From assembly GCA_016931455.1 (NCBI GenBank), contig JAFGES010000117.1:1-49726 (forward strand): a stretch of 49,726 bases of DNA, written 5' to 3'. A program made the position numbers and the translations under genes. The notes beneath the pieces are model-generated. The model ran no database searches, was not told where the DNA came from, and saw only the letters and a list, made by a program, of their open reading frames with translations. Origin of the DNA: Desulfobacterales bacterium. Lineage in GTDB: Bacteria > Desulfobacterota > Desulfobacteria > Desulfobacterales > JAHDSC01. This document shows, one piece after another, positions 34,674-42,942 of the stretch; the first letter of the stretch is position 1, and every line of letters begins with the position of its first letter.

Positions 34674-35861
34674 TTATTTCTCAAACAGAAGCCGTTGTTT
34701 TCCTTGGCGCGTTTTTTTTAAGGCTGCGGCTTTTTTAGTTTTGGTTTGCTCCGATTTTGAAATAGTATAATCGTTCCAATTGCCCATATTGCCATTAGTT
34801 TCTTGGCGGTGTTTTTCCAAGTAGGAAACCTCAAAGGAATTTCCATGTTTTTCCTGGTTTTCCCGGATTTCAAACAATGGATTGAAAAGCAGCTCTTTTT
34901 CTTGTCCGGTTACGACCGGAAATCCATAATGTTGATTTAAGTACTTGAATTTACCCTTTCGCTGAAAATATTCTTCTATAAAATTCAGATGATTTTCGAG
35001 ACGTTGGGTGATTCGATGGTTGGAGAATTCAACAATTCCATTGACCCTTGAACGGATGAGATCGGTGAGATTCGGTTCGATTTCGTATCCAGTACTGTTG
35101 CGGCATGCAGCCATTGCTGCAAACATGGTTGTACCGATTCCCAAAAAAGGATCCAGAACTCTATCCCCCTTGACGGAAAACATGTTGATCAATCGATAAG
35201 CTAGTTCGAACGGAAAAGAAGCACTTCGGTTTCTGACCTTGTCATCAAATAAATTTTGAGTCGTCCCCTTTAAATCCATCCATACATCTGAAAACCAAAT
35301 ATTTCTTTCTTCCCAAAAAAAAGCGCTTTCACGCCGATTCTGTTTTTCTGAATCGGTGCTGAACTCTTTCTTGTTTCCTTTTCTTAGGATGAGAATGTAT
35401 TCATGCTCCAACGTCACATAGGCTCCCGGGGGCATCATGCCCGAGCCCATGAACTTGTTCGGCGCATTGGTCTGTTTGCGCCATAAAATGGCCGGCAGAG
35501 CGGAAAATCCGAGATTTTGCATGTAGGTTTGAATTCGCGCATGATTGGTGTAAAGAGCAAAATGATCGTTGATTGTTCGGGTTGCATCACCGATATTGAT
35601 GCAGGCAATGCCGCCTTTTGTCAATACCCGGTAGACTTCATCCCAAACTAGATCAAGCTCTTGATGCATCAATTCAAATGCCGACGAACTTTGTCTATTG
35701 CTTAAGGCCTGGTGTATTTTTTTATTTTGTTTGGAAAATATTTCATCCCACATTTCAATCATGGGATAAGGCGGGGATGTAACGATTAAATCGACACTTT
35801 CAGAAGGAACTCCGCTCATCTTTTGGGAATTTTTAAAAATAATTTGATGCACTGTTTTCAT
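34674..35861 (-). CDS. DNA methyltransferase, TSPPY type (N4-cytosine or N6-adenine)
   Basis: A 395-aa class beta-type methyltransferase. Catalytic motif IV is TSPPYP (28-33), near the N terminus, and the AdoMet-binding motif I is DPFLGIGTT near residue 237, after VKGDRVL; a helix FPFELAYRLI precedes it. The TSPPY motif is typical of N4-cytosine enzymes. A TRD-like middle segment (about 110-200) holds KQTNAPNKFMGSG. The C-terminal 60 residues are basic (SKSEQTKTKKAAALKKTRQGKQ) and may contact DNA. No restriction endonuclease gene is next to it, so it looks solitary. Confidence 0.88.
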   Translation of the reverse strand: MKTVHQIIFKNSQKMSGVPSESVDLIVTSPPYPMIEMWDEIFSKQNKKIHQALSNRQSSSAFELMHQELDLVWDEVYRVLTKGGIACINIGDATRTINDHFALYTNHARIQTYMQNLGFSALPAILWRKQTNAPNKFMGSGMMPPGAYVTLEHEYILILRKGNKKEFSTDSEKQNRRESAFFWEERNIWFSDVWMDLKGTTQNLFDDKVRNRSASFPFELAYRLINMFSVKGDRVLDPFLGIGTTMFAAMAACRNSTGYEIEPNLTDLIRSRVNGIVEFSNHRITQRLENHLNFIEEYFQRKGKFKYLNQHYGFPVVTGQEKELLFNPLFEIRENQEKHGNSFEVSYLEKHRQETNGNMGNWNDYTISKSEQTKTKKAAALKKTRQGKQRLLFEK

Positions 35862-35965
35862 ATTTCATTTCCAAAGGCAAATCTAGGTATTTGAATTTTT
35901 ACGAGTTCATCATAATTTGGTTTAATGGTCAATATAAGAAATGTTTAAAGTTATTTTATTTATTC
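35862..35965. other. AT-rich spacer upstream of the trpB2 promoter
   Basis: No gene is present. The methyltransferase starts at 35861 on the minus strand and the trpB2 promoter begins at 35966; this spacer holds no further clear element. Confidence 0.4.
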
Positions 35966-35994
35966 TTGACTCTTATTTTTTAATAGATTAAACT
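35966..35994 (+). promoter_or_regulatory. Promoter of the trpB2 leader transcript
   Basis: TTGACT (35966-35971) and TAAACT (35989-35994) are 17 bases apart, with the expected start near 36001. No Trp-repressor operator is recognisable in the surrounding bases. Confidence 0.65.
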
Positions 35995-36039
35995 TTAGCA
36001 AAATATATAAAAAAATGAATGATTAAAAAAGGATCCATA

Positions 36040-36078
36040 ATGATATTACATTGTTGGTGGTGGCAGATGACTAAATAG
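36040..36078 (+). CDS. trpL: Trp leader peptide with three consecutive Trp codons
   Basis: A 12-codon frame, MILHCWWWQMTK then TAG, starts at ATG 36040 behind AAAGGA (about 36028-36033) and encodes three TGG codons in a row at 36055-36063. Trp is the rarest codon in most proteins, so three in a row in a 12-codon frame in a long leader before a Trp-synthesis gene is the hallmark of ribosome-mediated attenuation. The ORF is too short to be found by length-based gene calling. Confidence 0.88.
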   Translation: MILHCWWWQMTK

Positions 36079-36199
36079 GTCTGCCTGCGAGAGTGATTTA
36101 TAATTAAAAAGATTCAGATCGTGGGTCAAGGACAAAGCGGATTTTCCCATGGATCTGAAAAAATGATCAAAAGCCATGGGAATATCCCATGGCTTTTTT
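36062..36199 (+). promoter_or_regulatory. Trp attenuator RNA: alternative hairpins and terminator
   Basis: Segment 1, GGCAGA (36062-36067), inside the Trp-codon end, pairs with TCTGCC (36080-36085). Segment 2, GGTCTG (36078-36083), can instead pair with CAGATC (36115-36120, one G-T wobble). TTCAGATC-TGGG (36113-36125) pairs with CCCA-GATCTGAA (36146-36159). TCCCATGG (36145-36152) can also pair with CCATGGGA (36174-36181), while CCATGGGA normally pairs with TCCCATGG (36185-36192) to form the terminator AAAAGCCATGGGA / TCCCATGGCTTTT (36169-36197) with T run to 36199. A ribosome stalled at the Trp codons would therefore leave segment 2 free and favour readthrough. Gene trpB2 starts 69 bases later. 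Confidence 0.78.
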
Positions 36200-36267
36200 A
36201 ATTATGGCCCATCTGATTTGTTATTTTGAACCGGAACCATCAAGACGACATAAAGGAGAAAGGCCTA

Positions 36268-37629
36268 ATGAAACAGGTAAAAGTTTTTTTAAATGAAAAT
36301 GAGATTCCTATGCAATGGTACAATATTGTAGCGGATCTGCCCAACCCCATGAGTCCGCCTCTTCATCCCGGCACCGGCAAACCGTTGAAACCTGATGAGA
36401 TGGGTATGATTTTTCCGATGAATCTTGTGGAGCAGGAAATGAGCACGGAACGCTGGATTGATATTCCTGAAGAGGTACTGGAAAAATATCTTCTTTGGAG
36501 GCCCAGCCCGTTATGCAGGGCTCATAATTTTGAAAAATTGCTGAATGCACCGGTTAAGATTTACTATAAAAATGAAGGGGTGAGTCCGGCGGGATCTCAC
36601 AAACCCAATACAGCTATTGCGCAGGCTTACTATAATAAAGTATTCGGTATCAAAAAGATCTCTACTGAAACCGGTGCGGGTCAGTGGGGCAGCGCGTTGA
36701 GTATGGCCTGTAATATGTTCGGACTTGAATGTCGGGTGTTTATGGTAAGGGTGAGCTATGCGCAGAAACCTTACCGCAGGATGATGATGCAGACGTGGGG
36801 AGCCAAATGTTTTCCAAGCCCAAGTGAAGAAACTGAGACGGGGAAAAAGATTCTGGCGCAAAATCCGGATTCGCCCGGTAGCCTCGGGATTGCCATCAGC
36901 GAAGCCATCGAGGATGTTCTGGGTCAAGAAGATGCGCGCTATTCACTGGGAAGCGTCTTAAATCATGTTCTTTTGCATCAGACCATAATTGGTCTGGAGG
37001 CCCGGAAACAACTTGAAAAAATCGGTGATTATCCCGACGTAGTAATTGGATGCGCCGGCGGCGGCAGCAATTTTGCCGGAATAGCCCTGCCTTTTGTCCG
37101 AGACAAGATCCATGGAAAGAAAATAGCGATTGTAGCTGCTGAGCCTTCATCATGTCCTACGTTAACTAGGGGTCCTTATGCTTATGATTTCGGCGATCTT
37201 GCTCAAAAAACGCCTCTGCTTGCAATGCATACACTGGGTCATGATTTTGTGCCTGCGCCAATTCATGCCGGCGGCCTCCGCTATCACGGTATGGCCCCGA
37301 TTATCAGCCACCTGGCTAAAGAAAACATTATCGAAAGTAGATCCTATCACCAGCTTGAAACTTTTGATGCCGGCGTGAAATGGTCGCGAACGGAAGGTTT
37401 TATCCCCGCACCGGAAACCAATCACGCCATTGCAGCGGTTGTTCAGGAAGCAAAGCGGGCCAAAGCGGAAGGCAAGGAAAAGGTGATCCTTTTTAATTGG
37501 AGCGGCCACGGCCTGGTAGATTTGGCCTCTTATGAGGCTTATTTTTCAGGGAAACTCACAGATTATCAGCTTCCGGAAGAAGAGATTGAAAGAGCAAAGA
37601 AAACAGTAAATTCTTATCCGAAACCGTAA
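36268..37629 (+). CDS. trpB2: Tryptophan synthase beta chain, TrpB2 type
   Basis: About 453 aa from ATG 36268, chosen because AAAGGAGAAAGG sits just upstream; an in-frame start at 36226 would fall in the leader. The PLP Lys is in GSHKPNTA (near residue 107), followed by [12 protein letters not shown] and the phosphate-binding [11 protein letters not shown] near 275. The N-terminal extension with [27 protein letters not shown] and the later [14 protein letters not shown] stretch are TrpB2 features, distinguishing it from TrpB1. TrpB2 joins indole and Ser; no trpA is nearby, so it may use free indole. Confidence 0.94.
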   Translation: MKQVKVFLNENEIPMQWYNIVADLPNPMSPPLHPGTGKPLKPDEMGMIFPMNLVEQEMSTERWIDIPEEVLEKYLLWRPSPLCRAHNFEKLLNAPVKIYYKNEGVSPAGSHKPNTAIAQAYYNKVFGIKKISTETGAGQWGSALSMACNMFGLECRVFMVRVSYAQKPYRRMMMQTWGAKCFPSPSEETETGKKILAQNPDSPGSLGIAISEAIEDVLGQEDARYSLGSVLNHVLLHQTIIGLEARKQLEKIGDYPDVVIGCAGGGSNFAGIALPFVRDKIHGKKIAIVAAEPSSCPTLTRGPYAYDFGDLAQKTPLLAMHTLGHDFVPAPIHAGGLRYHGMAPIISHLAKENIIESRSYHQLETFDAGVKWSRTEGFIPAPETNHAIAAVVQEAKRAKAEGKEKVILFNWSGHGLVDLASYEAYFSGKLTDYQLPEEEIERAKKTVNSYPKP

Positions 37630-37707
37630 AATTTTTATTGGGTTTGGGGTTTTGGCCTTAATCTGGGGACCTCAAATCTGATTTTTTCAATAAATTGGGT
37701 TCTTCAA

Positions 37708-37983
37708 ATGGAACAATTTAATCATATTGAAATTCGGTGTCCGCGACTTGGGGGAGAGGTGACCTTTGCTTACTGCCGAAAGGAAGATGATGATCTTCCT
37801 TGCCCGAGAATAATTAAATGCTGGCAAGCCTATTTCCCGGTAGAACAATTTCTAAAAGAAAAACTGACATCGGAACAATGGAAATGTTTTTGCAGCCGGC
37901 TCCCAAAAGATAAAATCACGACGATATTTGAGATTGTGGAGGAGATTAAAAAGAAAAAGAAAGATCGGCGGGGTGTTGAGTGA
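37708..37983 (+). CDS. Small Cys-rich protein, possibly zinc-binding
   Basis: A 91-aa protein of unknown function. Four Cys residues lie in the first half (C11, C23, C32, C38: RCPRLGGEVTFAYCRKEDDDLPC then KC), which could form one metal site; a CFC is near residue 61. The rest is a helix (KEKLTSEQWKCFCSRLPKDKITTIFEIVEEI) and a Lys-rich tail. No clear ribosome site is seen. Similar small Cys proteins are common in sulfate-reducing bacteria, but I cannot name the family. Confidence 0.7.
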   Translation: MEQFNHIEIRCPRLGGEVTFAYCRKEDDDLPCPRIIKCWQAYFPVEQFLKEKLTSEQWKCFCSRLPKDKITTIFEIVEEIKKKKKDRRGVE

Positions 37984-37989
37984 AGAATA

Positions 37990-38012
37990 AAAGGGGCCTA
38001 AAAGGCCCCTTT
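37990..38012 (+). terminator. Probable terminator after the small Cys-rich gene
   Basis: AAAGGGGCC (37990-37998) pairs with GGCCCCTTT (38004-38012) around a TAAAA loop. It has only a broken T-rich tail (TTTGAAAATTTTT). It may serve both strands, since a minus-strand gene ends at 38033. Confidence 0.65.
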
Positions 38013-38032
38013 GAAAATTTTTCTATGTAAAA

Positions 38033-38347
38033 TTAACTGCAATCACCCGGTCCATAACCGGATCCATCTTGTGGTCCTTCACCGTCGTTTCCATCGCCGT
38101 TACCAGGGCCATATCCACCTGAATCGTTACTCTCTCCCTGGCCTGCACCGGGTCCGGGTCCTGCATCCGGCCCTGGTCCGTTACCATTGCCCTGTCCGCC
38201 TCCATGGCCTCCATTTCCGTTTCCGCCTTTAGCCAGAATCAAAATATTATCCGTACTCAAGTCACTGATCGGTGAACTCCATGCCGGCGCACTCAGAAGG
38301 CCGATCACAAGAATCAAACCTGCAATTTTAATAAAATTTTTCAGCAT
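38033..38347 (-). CDS. Secreted Gly-rich protein
   Basis: A 104-aa protein with a signal peptide (MLKNFIKIAGLILVIGLLSAPAWSS, cleaved near residue 24) and a mature half almost entirely of Gly, Asn, Pro, Asp and Ser: GGNGNGGHGGGQGNGNGPGPD then GPGPGAGQGES. It is probably disordered and extracytoplasmic. The composition recalls the tail of the 296-aa protein upstream in the same locus, so both may be structural or surface-associated products of the sigma-factor locus. The C terminus ends in GDCS. A function cannot be assigned. Confidence 0.7.
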   Translation of the reverse strand: MLKNFIKIAGLILVIGLLSAPAWSSPISDLSTDNILILAKGGNGNGGHGGGQGNGNGPGPDAGPGPGAGQGESNDSGGYGPGNGDGNDGEGPQDGSGYGPGDCS

Positions 38348-38553
38348 TACGTTTCCTTTCGTTTAATTTTTTCCAAAATAAAAAATATTGCCTCATCAAA
38401 CCCAGTTCTAAAATAATCTTTTTTTTATTGCTTAGTGTATCAACCCTCCTTTCTTGGTTTTTAAATCTTAGACGGCTGAATTTGAAAAAGGTTACATTTT
38501 TTATTTTATTTATATAATGCTGATAAGGGGGAAGGCCCTGATCCGTTAATAAT

Positions 38554-39444
38554 TTATTTTCTACCACCGGAACCACCGGAACCACCGGAACCACCGGAAC
38601 CACCGGAACCACCGGAACCACCGGAACCACCGGAACCCCGCGAGCTTCCCGAGCCATCAGGTTTACCGAATCCGCCGTGGGAGGGATCTCCAAGGTCATT
38701 GACGTTTTTTCCTGCCCGAATGCCGTATGAAAAGCTCGCAGCAAGGCGATCAGGGAAAGACTGCCTGGAATGTGAAAGAAATGAATGCCGCAACCTTTTG
38801 AATTTTTCGGCGTCGTATTCTTTCCGTAATGCTTGATCGATCACATCCACTGCTGCGGGAGAGGAAACACCCAGACGCATCATATCCCGGACGGTTTTAA
38901 TGGTTTCAGTAGTCAGTGCGTTGATCTGGGCTTTGTCCATTTTTGAAGTTTTTTGCTGAATCATGTGGATAATTTTTGCAGCGTCTTCATTATTGAGCCC
39001 TGCCGTAAGAGCTGCGACCAAAATATCGGCGATTAAACTATTCCGAGACTTACTTTGTACTAAAGTTTCTATCTGCTGATAGGCGTAAGCGTATCGGGAT
39101 CGAATCTGTTCCATTGCGCGGATGATATTTTTGGCCTGAACACGTTTGGTCATGCCTTCAAAAGCTTTATCCATAACCGGTTTTACCGGTAGTCCTTTTT
39201 GACGGCATGCCATTATCACTTGGTGCGCCTGCAGGATGAGTTCAATTGTGAACTGATTTTGCAGCATGGTTCGTGTCAGGCGAGCGGCATCTTTGTTATC
39301 GATGCCGGTGTCAATCATTTTCTGCACGCTGATTTTTAGCTGTTTGTTTTCAGGACCGAACAGCTCGTCATCCACTTCATTGCCGAAGGCTGATAAAGTC
39401 CAAACAATCATGATAAATGTGATTAAAAATATCTTTTTCATCAT
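38554..39444 (-). CDS. Secreted helical protein with a Gly-Gly-Ser repeat tail
   Basis: A 296-aa exported protein. After a signal peptide (MMKKIFLITFIMIVWTLSAFG) comes a helix-rich domain of about 220 residues (DDELFGPENKQLKISV, then AADILVAALTAGLNN, then DAAKIIHMIQQK) without recognisable motifs. Residues about 235-295 are a disordered, Gly-rich tail that ends in repeated SGG units and GGRK. The tail is encoded by eight perfect 9-base repeats (38564-38635). The gene lies downstream of the ECF sigma, anti-sigma and lipoprotein genes on the same strand, so it is likely a member of that regulon. It is not recognisable as an enzyme. Confidence 0.78.
   Translation of the reverse strand: MMKKIFLITFIMIVWTLSAFGNEVDDELFGPENKQLKISVQKMIDTGIDNKDAARLTRTMLQNQFTIELILQAHQVIMACRQKGLPVKPVMDKAFEGMTKRVQAKNIIRAMEQIRSRYAYAYQQIETLVQSKSRNSLIADILVAALTAGLNNEDAAKIIHMIQQKTSKMDKAQINALTTETIKTVRDMMRLGVSSPAAVDVIDQALRKEYDAEKFKRLRHSFLSHSRQSFPDRLAASFSYGIRAGKNVNDLGDPSHGGFGKPDGSGSSRGSGGSGGSGGSGGSGGSGGSGGSGGRK
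38564..38635. repeat. Eight perfect tandem copies of a 9-base unit in a CDS
   Basis: The + strand reads CCACCGGAA eight times in exact register, which on the coding minus strand gives (Gly-Gly-Ser) repeats. The unit length is a multiple of three, so copy-number change would alter tail length without frameshift. Confidence 0.95.
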
Positions 39445-39486
39445 ATTCCTTCTTTTTCATCATAATATAAATAATATTGAAAAAGG

Positions 39487-39813
39487 TTACATCTCCGGCA
39501 CATATATGCAATTTGCAGAACTGAAATCATCTTTTTCCTTAAATCGGCAGGCGGGCAGATATAAAACACCGTCCACAATATAGAAATACTTGAATTCAGA
39601 TGATGCCGAAATAGTGACGGCCCATGTGTAAGAGTTTATTTTTTCGGCTGCGTGAATTTTATATCCATCCAAAGAAGAGACAAAATCGACCTTTTCGGCC
39701 GAGGGGGCTTTGAGATAGATCGTGATCTTATCGGCCTGAACCTTATAGTAATGGGTGGTGCAGCCCGTTAAGCCCAAGATGATTGGAATCCAAAATATGA
39801 TGCCTCTTTTCAT
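39487..39813 (-). CDS. Lipoprotein with CBM48-like fold
   Basis: A 108-aa lipoprotein: MKRGIIFWIPIILGLTGC, with LTGC as lipobox, so Cys18 is lipidated and the protein sits at the inner or outer membrane. The mature part has seven beta strands, with VDFVSSLDGYKIH and WAVTISASSEFKYFYIVDGV, which recalls the AMPK/CBM48 glycogen-binding fold and the C terminus of the anti-sigma protein next door. It overlaps no gene but is two bases from the anti-sigma stop, so it is in the same operon. Confidence 0.75.
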   Translation of the reverse strand: MKRGIIFWIPIILGLTGCTTHYYKVQADKITIYLKAPSAEKVDFVSSLDGYKIHAAEKINSYTWAVTISASSEFKYFYIVDGVLYLPACRFKEKDDFSSANCIYVPEM

Positions 39814-39815
39814 AT

Positions 39816-40367
39816 CTAAATGCTCACCTCTAGAATAGAATTTTCACCCCCGAAATCATCTTGCTCACGAGCGAGGATGGTTGGGTCCGCAATGCGTTTA
39901 TCTCCCTCAAGGATATAGCTGAATCGATGTTCCCCGCCGGGCAAATCAAGGGTGATCTCCCAATAACCACTTGGCCCGAGCTTTTTCATCGGAACGGCTG
40001 TCCAACCGGTAAAGCTTCCTGTAATTTCCGCCTGACTGATATCGGGCTGGAAAATAATAAATCGATAGGGCTTGGATAAATTGATCTGCGATGGTAATGT
40101 GAAGAATAAAATAATTCCTGCTGCTGCCAGACCACTGAGAAACATTGTAATCGGCCGTAGCATCGACCATCTGATTTTGTGTTTTTCCCTGATGACGACA
40201 GACGGTACATATTCCACGATGTCCGAGCGAAGCAACTTTTCCTGGCGGATAAGATCAACAGCTTCTTTTTTAAAAATTTTATCTTCGTGGACGGTTTCAA
40301 CGAATTCGATTTTATCATCAAGACTCAATTCGTCATCTATAAACATGCTAATCATATAATCTTTCAT
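39816..40367 (-). CDS. Anti-sigma factor with C-terminal CBM48-like domain
   Basis: A 183-aa membrane protein. Residues 1-70 form a cytoplasmic anti-sigma region with FIDDELSLDDKIEFVE (the zinc-finger-like start typical of anti-ECF proteins, but no HxxxCxxC), then one membrane helix (about 73-92). Outside the membrane, residues 100-183 resemble the AMPK/CBM48 glycogen-binding domain: GSFTGW at 117-122, HRFSYILEGD at 147-156 and DPT at 161-163. The external domain could bind a glucan or another ligand and so control the sigma factor. Its ATG overlaps the TGA of the sigma-factor gene by four bases. Confidence 0.82.
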   Translation of the reverse strand: MKDYMISMFIDDELSLDDKIEFVETVHEDKIFKKEAVDLIRQEKLLRSDIVEYVPSVVIREKHKIRWSMLRPITMFLSGLAAAGIILFFTLPSQINLSKPYRFIIFQPDISQAEITGSFTGWTAVPMKKLGPSGYWEITLDLPGGEHRFSYILEGDKRIADPTILAREQDDFGGENSILEVSI

Positions 40368-40840
40368 ACATTACCTGTCTGTAGGATATTTTTCAGCTTC
40401 AGCCGTGAACGGTGAACCTTCACTTTAACGTTTGCCTCGCTGATACCTAAAATTGAAGCGATTTCCCGATAAGAAAGATCATTGCCGACGGAAAGAGATA
40501 AGATGTCTCTTTCATCCTTTTTCAGCTTTTGTAAGGCGGCGATGACCTTACGGTACTGCTCACGGATCATTAGAGCCGATTCCTGATCCATTGCACAGTC
40601 TTCCTGATCATTTTGAAGAGGCTTGTTTCGGTTCTCTTTGCGGGCATTGTCAATCAGCGCATTGCGACCGATTTTATAAAGAAGGGCAATACTTTGCTTT
40701 TCATGGCCGTAATGCTCAAGATAACGGGTGAAACTTTCTTGCATAATGTCGCTTGACAAGTAATAATCACCTGTCATACGCATAAGATATGCAAAAAGTT
40801 TATCTTTATGTTCGTTATAAAATGCCCGAAATTTATTCAA
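40364..40840 (-). CDS. ECF-type RNA polymerase sigma factor
   Basis: A 158-aa sigma factor. Region 2: FRAFYNEHKDKLFAYLMRMTGDYYLSSDIMQESFTRYLEHY (about 4-45), with the conserved D-Q-E-x-F helix. Region 4: SLSVGNDLSYREIASILGISEANVKVKVHRSRLKLKNIL (about 116-154), which has the helix-turn-helix SYREIASILG and the R-S-R. A short linker joins them and no sigma-3 domain is seen, as in ECF factors. TTG is the only start seen, and no ribosome site precedes it, so it may be leaderless or start elsewhere. It is likely controlled by the anti-sigma protein next to it. Confidence 0.92.
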   Translation of the reverse strand: MNKFRAFYNEHKDKLFAYLMRMTGDYYLSSDIMQESFTRYLEHYGHEKQSIALLYKIGRNALIDNARKENRNKPLQNDQEDCAMDQESALMIREQYRKVIAALQKLKKDERDILSLSVGNDLSYREIASILGISEANVKVKVHRSRLKLKNILQTGNV

Positions 40841-41019
40841 TGTATATGTATTTGAGTTTCGGAATGTTAACGGCGGCGTAAAAACCGATTTCTACGGTGC
40901 GCTTCGTTCAATTATCTATATAACGGATTTTTAATGAAAAAGTTACAGTTTTTCAACCTCTTTGGTTATTATGAAATTTTGTTCTTTTATTTTTTTTATT
41001 TCCAGCGATGGAGGAATTT

Positions 41020-41502
41020 ATGGAAATCAAGACCGTTAAAATTGAAAATCCGGATGGACTGAATCTGATTTTAGGCCATTCTCATTTTATCAAAACAGTA
41101 GAAGACATTTATGAAGCCATGGTCAATGCAGTACCATTTGCCAAATTCGGCCTTGCATTCTGTGAAGCTTCAGACGCCTGCTTGGTACGTCATACGGGTA
41201 CGGATGAAGAATTGATCAAATTAGCAAAAAAAAATGCCTTTAATCTGTCGGCCGGACACAGTTTCATTCTTTTTATGAAAGACTTATTTCCGGTCAATGT
41301 TTTAAATTCAATTAAAAATGTTCCCGAAGTTTGTCGAATTTTTTGTGCAACGGCAAATCCCGTCGAAGTTCTGATTGCGGAAACCGTGCAGGGCAGGGGA
41401 ATATTAGGCGTTATCGACGGTTTGGCTTCAAAAGGCATTGAAACCGAAGAAGATATTCAGGCTCGTAAAGAATTGTTGCGGAGATTCGGGTATAAGCAAT
41501 AA
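41020..41502 (+). CDS. Adenosine-specific kinase-like protein (DUF355)
   Basis: About 160 aa from ATG 41020 behind GGAGGA; an ATG four codons earlier lies on top of that site. The protein matches a small archaeal and bacterial family related to adenosine-specific kinases, with [63 protein letters not shown] and [17 protein letters not shown]. Cys and His residues are conserved in the family. The biological substrate is uncertain. It is divergent from the sigma-factor gene and convergent with Mpl. Confidence 0.85.
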   Translation: MEIKTVKIENPDGLNLILGHSHFIKTVEDIYEAMVNAVPFAKFGLAFCEASDACLVRHTGTDEELIKLAKKNAFNLSAGHSFILFMKDLFPVNVLNSIKNVPEVCRIFCATANPVEVLIAETVQGRGILGVIDGLASKGIETEEDIQARKELLRRFGYKQ

Positions 41503-41517
41503 CCTGTAAATTCCAAT

Positions 41518-42942
41518 TTATAATTTTTCCAGCAGCCTTTCATGGATATTGTCAAAACCGCCGTTTGACATCACCAGGATCAGATCACCGGATTCGGCTT
41601 CCTGTGCTAAAAAATCGATGATGGCTGGTGTATCTTCAAAATAATGGGCATCTTTGCCGCGATCGATGAGATCGGTGACCAGTTTTTCAGAGGAAAAACG
41701 CCGGCCGGCAGGAATCTTTTGAAGCAGTGGTGGTTTGCGGATACAGATCAGATCGGCTGAATCAAATGAGAGCGGATAGATATTTTGGAATATATCGCGC
41801 ATGCTCGAATTGGTGCGCGGTTCAAAAACCGCAATAATACGACCGTCCGGATAAAAGGGTTTGACTGCTCCAATGGTCTCCCGCACCGCGGTCGGATGAT
41901 GGGCAAAATCGTCCATGACGGTGATCCCTCGCTTTCGGCCCCGTATTTCCTGTCGTCGCTTGATTCCTTGAAAAGTTTTAAGCGCTCCGGTAATGACATC
42001 GATCGGAATATCCAAGTTTTCAGCAACGGCAATGGCCGCCAGTGCATTGAACAGATTGTGTTCACCGATCAAACGGGTTTGAAAACGTTTGAAAATTTTA
42101 TCTGCTTTTAAAACTTCGAAAAAATTCCATGGCGGTTGAACGGAGATATCCCCCAAGCGCCAAGGTGTTTGAGTATTTCGTCCGTATTTGACAACTCGAC
42201 ATTGAAGATCGTTTAAAAGATCAAGAACATTTTCATCACCGTCAAAAGCCAGAAGCGTGCTTGTTGCGCTAATGCCGGATAAAAAGGTATTAAATGTCTG
42301 ACGGACATGCTCAAGGTCCTGGAAGATGTCTGCATGATCAAACTCAACACTGGTCAGTATCGCCATAAAGGGATTGTAATGTAAAAATTTTGGCCCCTTA
42401 TCAAAAAAAGCCGTATCATACTCATCGCCTTCAATGACAATAAATTTTCCCTTGCCGATACGATAGTTGCTGTTGAAATTTTTTAAAATTCCGCCAATCA
42501 TAAAACCGGGATCTAAGCCCGCTTCATGGAGAATCCATGCAAGGATGGAAGCCGTCGTCGTTTTACCGTGCGTGCCGGTAACAAGAAGCGGTTTTTTACC
42601 ATTGGCCATGAAGTGGTTGATCGCCTGCGGCATGGAACAGTAATTGAGTTGCATCTGAAGCATTTTTTGGGCTTCGGGATTGTCTCGCCGAACCGCATTG
42701 CCGACGATGATAAGATCCGGGCCGTGGGAGACATTTTCAGTATCAAAACCATTGCTGACTTGAATGCCTTTTTGTGTCAGAAAAGTGCTCATGGGAGGAT
42801 AAACGCCTTGATCCGAGCCGGTTACCGTATAGCCCATATCCTTGAGTACACCGGCAAGTGCTCCCATTGCCGTACCGCAGACGGCAATCAGATGAATACT
42901 TTTAACATTGCCGGGGATTTGATTATTATTTAAGTTTGTCAT
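41518..42942 (-). CDS. mpl: UDP-N-acetylmuramate:L-Ala-gamma-D-Glu-mDAP ligase (Mpl)
   Basis: A 474-aa Mur-ligase family enzyme that reattaches the recycled murein tripeptide to UDP-MurNAc, the peptidoglycan recycling step. N-terminal HLIAVCGTAMGALAGVLKDMG and TGSDQGVYPPMST (38-53) bind UDP-MurNAc, the P-loop is GTHGKTTT (123-130), and ATP/Mg motifs include DEYDTAFFDKGPKF (family carbamoyl-Lys region) and DFAHHPTAVRETI. The order and FxxHNPFMAILTSVEFDHADIF stretch are those of Mpl rather than MurC. Implies a meso-DAP cell wall. It ends 15 bases from the + strand kinase-like gene. Confidence 0.94.
   Translation of the reverse strand: MTNLNNNQIPGNVKSIHLIAVCGTAMGALAGVLKDMGYTVTGSDQGVYPPMSTFLTQKGIQVSNGFDTENVSHGPDLIIVGNAVRRDNPEAQKMLQMQLNYCSMPQAINHFMANGKKPLLVTGTHGKTTTASILAWILHEAGLDPGFMIGGILKNFNSNYRIGKGKFIVIEGDEYDTAFFDKGPKFLHYNPFMAILTSVEFDHADIFQDLEHVRQTFNTFLSGISATSTLLAFDGDENVLDLLNDLQCRVVKYGRNTQTPWRLGDISVQPPWNFFEVLKADKIFKRFQTRLIGEHNLFNALAAIAVAENLDIPIDVITGALKTFQGIKRRQEIRGRKRGITVMDDFAHHPTAVRETIGAVKPFYPDGRIIAVFEPRTNSSMRDIFQNIYPLSFDSADLICIRKPPLLQKIPAGRRFSSEKLVTDLIDRGKDAHYFEDTPAIIDFLAQEAESGDLILVMSNGGFDNIHERLLEKL

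Noticed and set aside
38564-38635. Possible CRISPR array
   Set aside because: Units are 9 bases, directly adjacent without spacers and in a coding frame; no cas genes are in the window.
38328-38744. A minus-strand frame with repeated Pro-Val-Val
   Set aside because: It is an out-of-frame reading of the 9-base repeat; the Gly-Gly-Ser reading belongs to a frame with a signal peptide and normal codon use.
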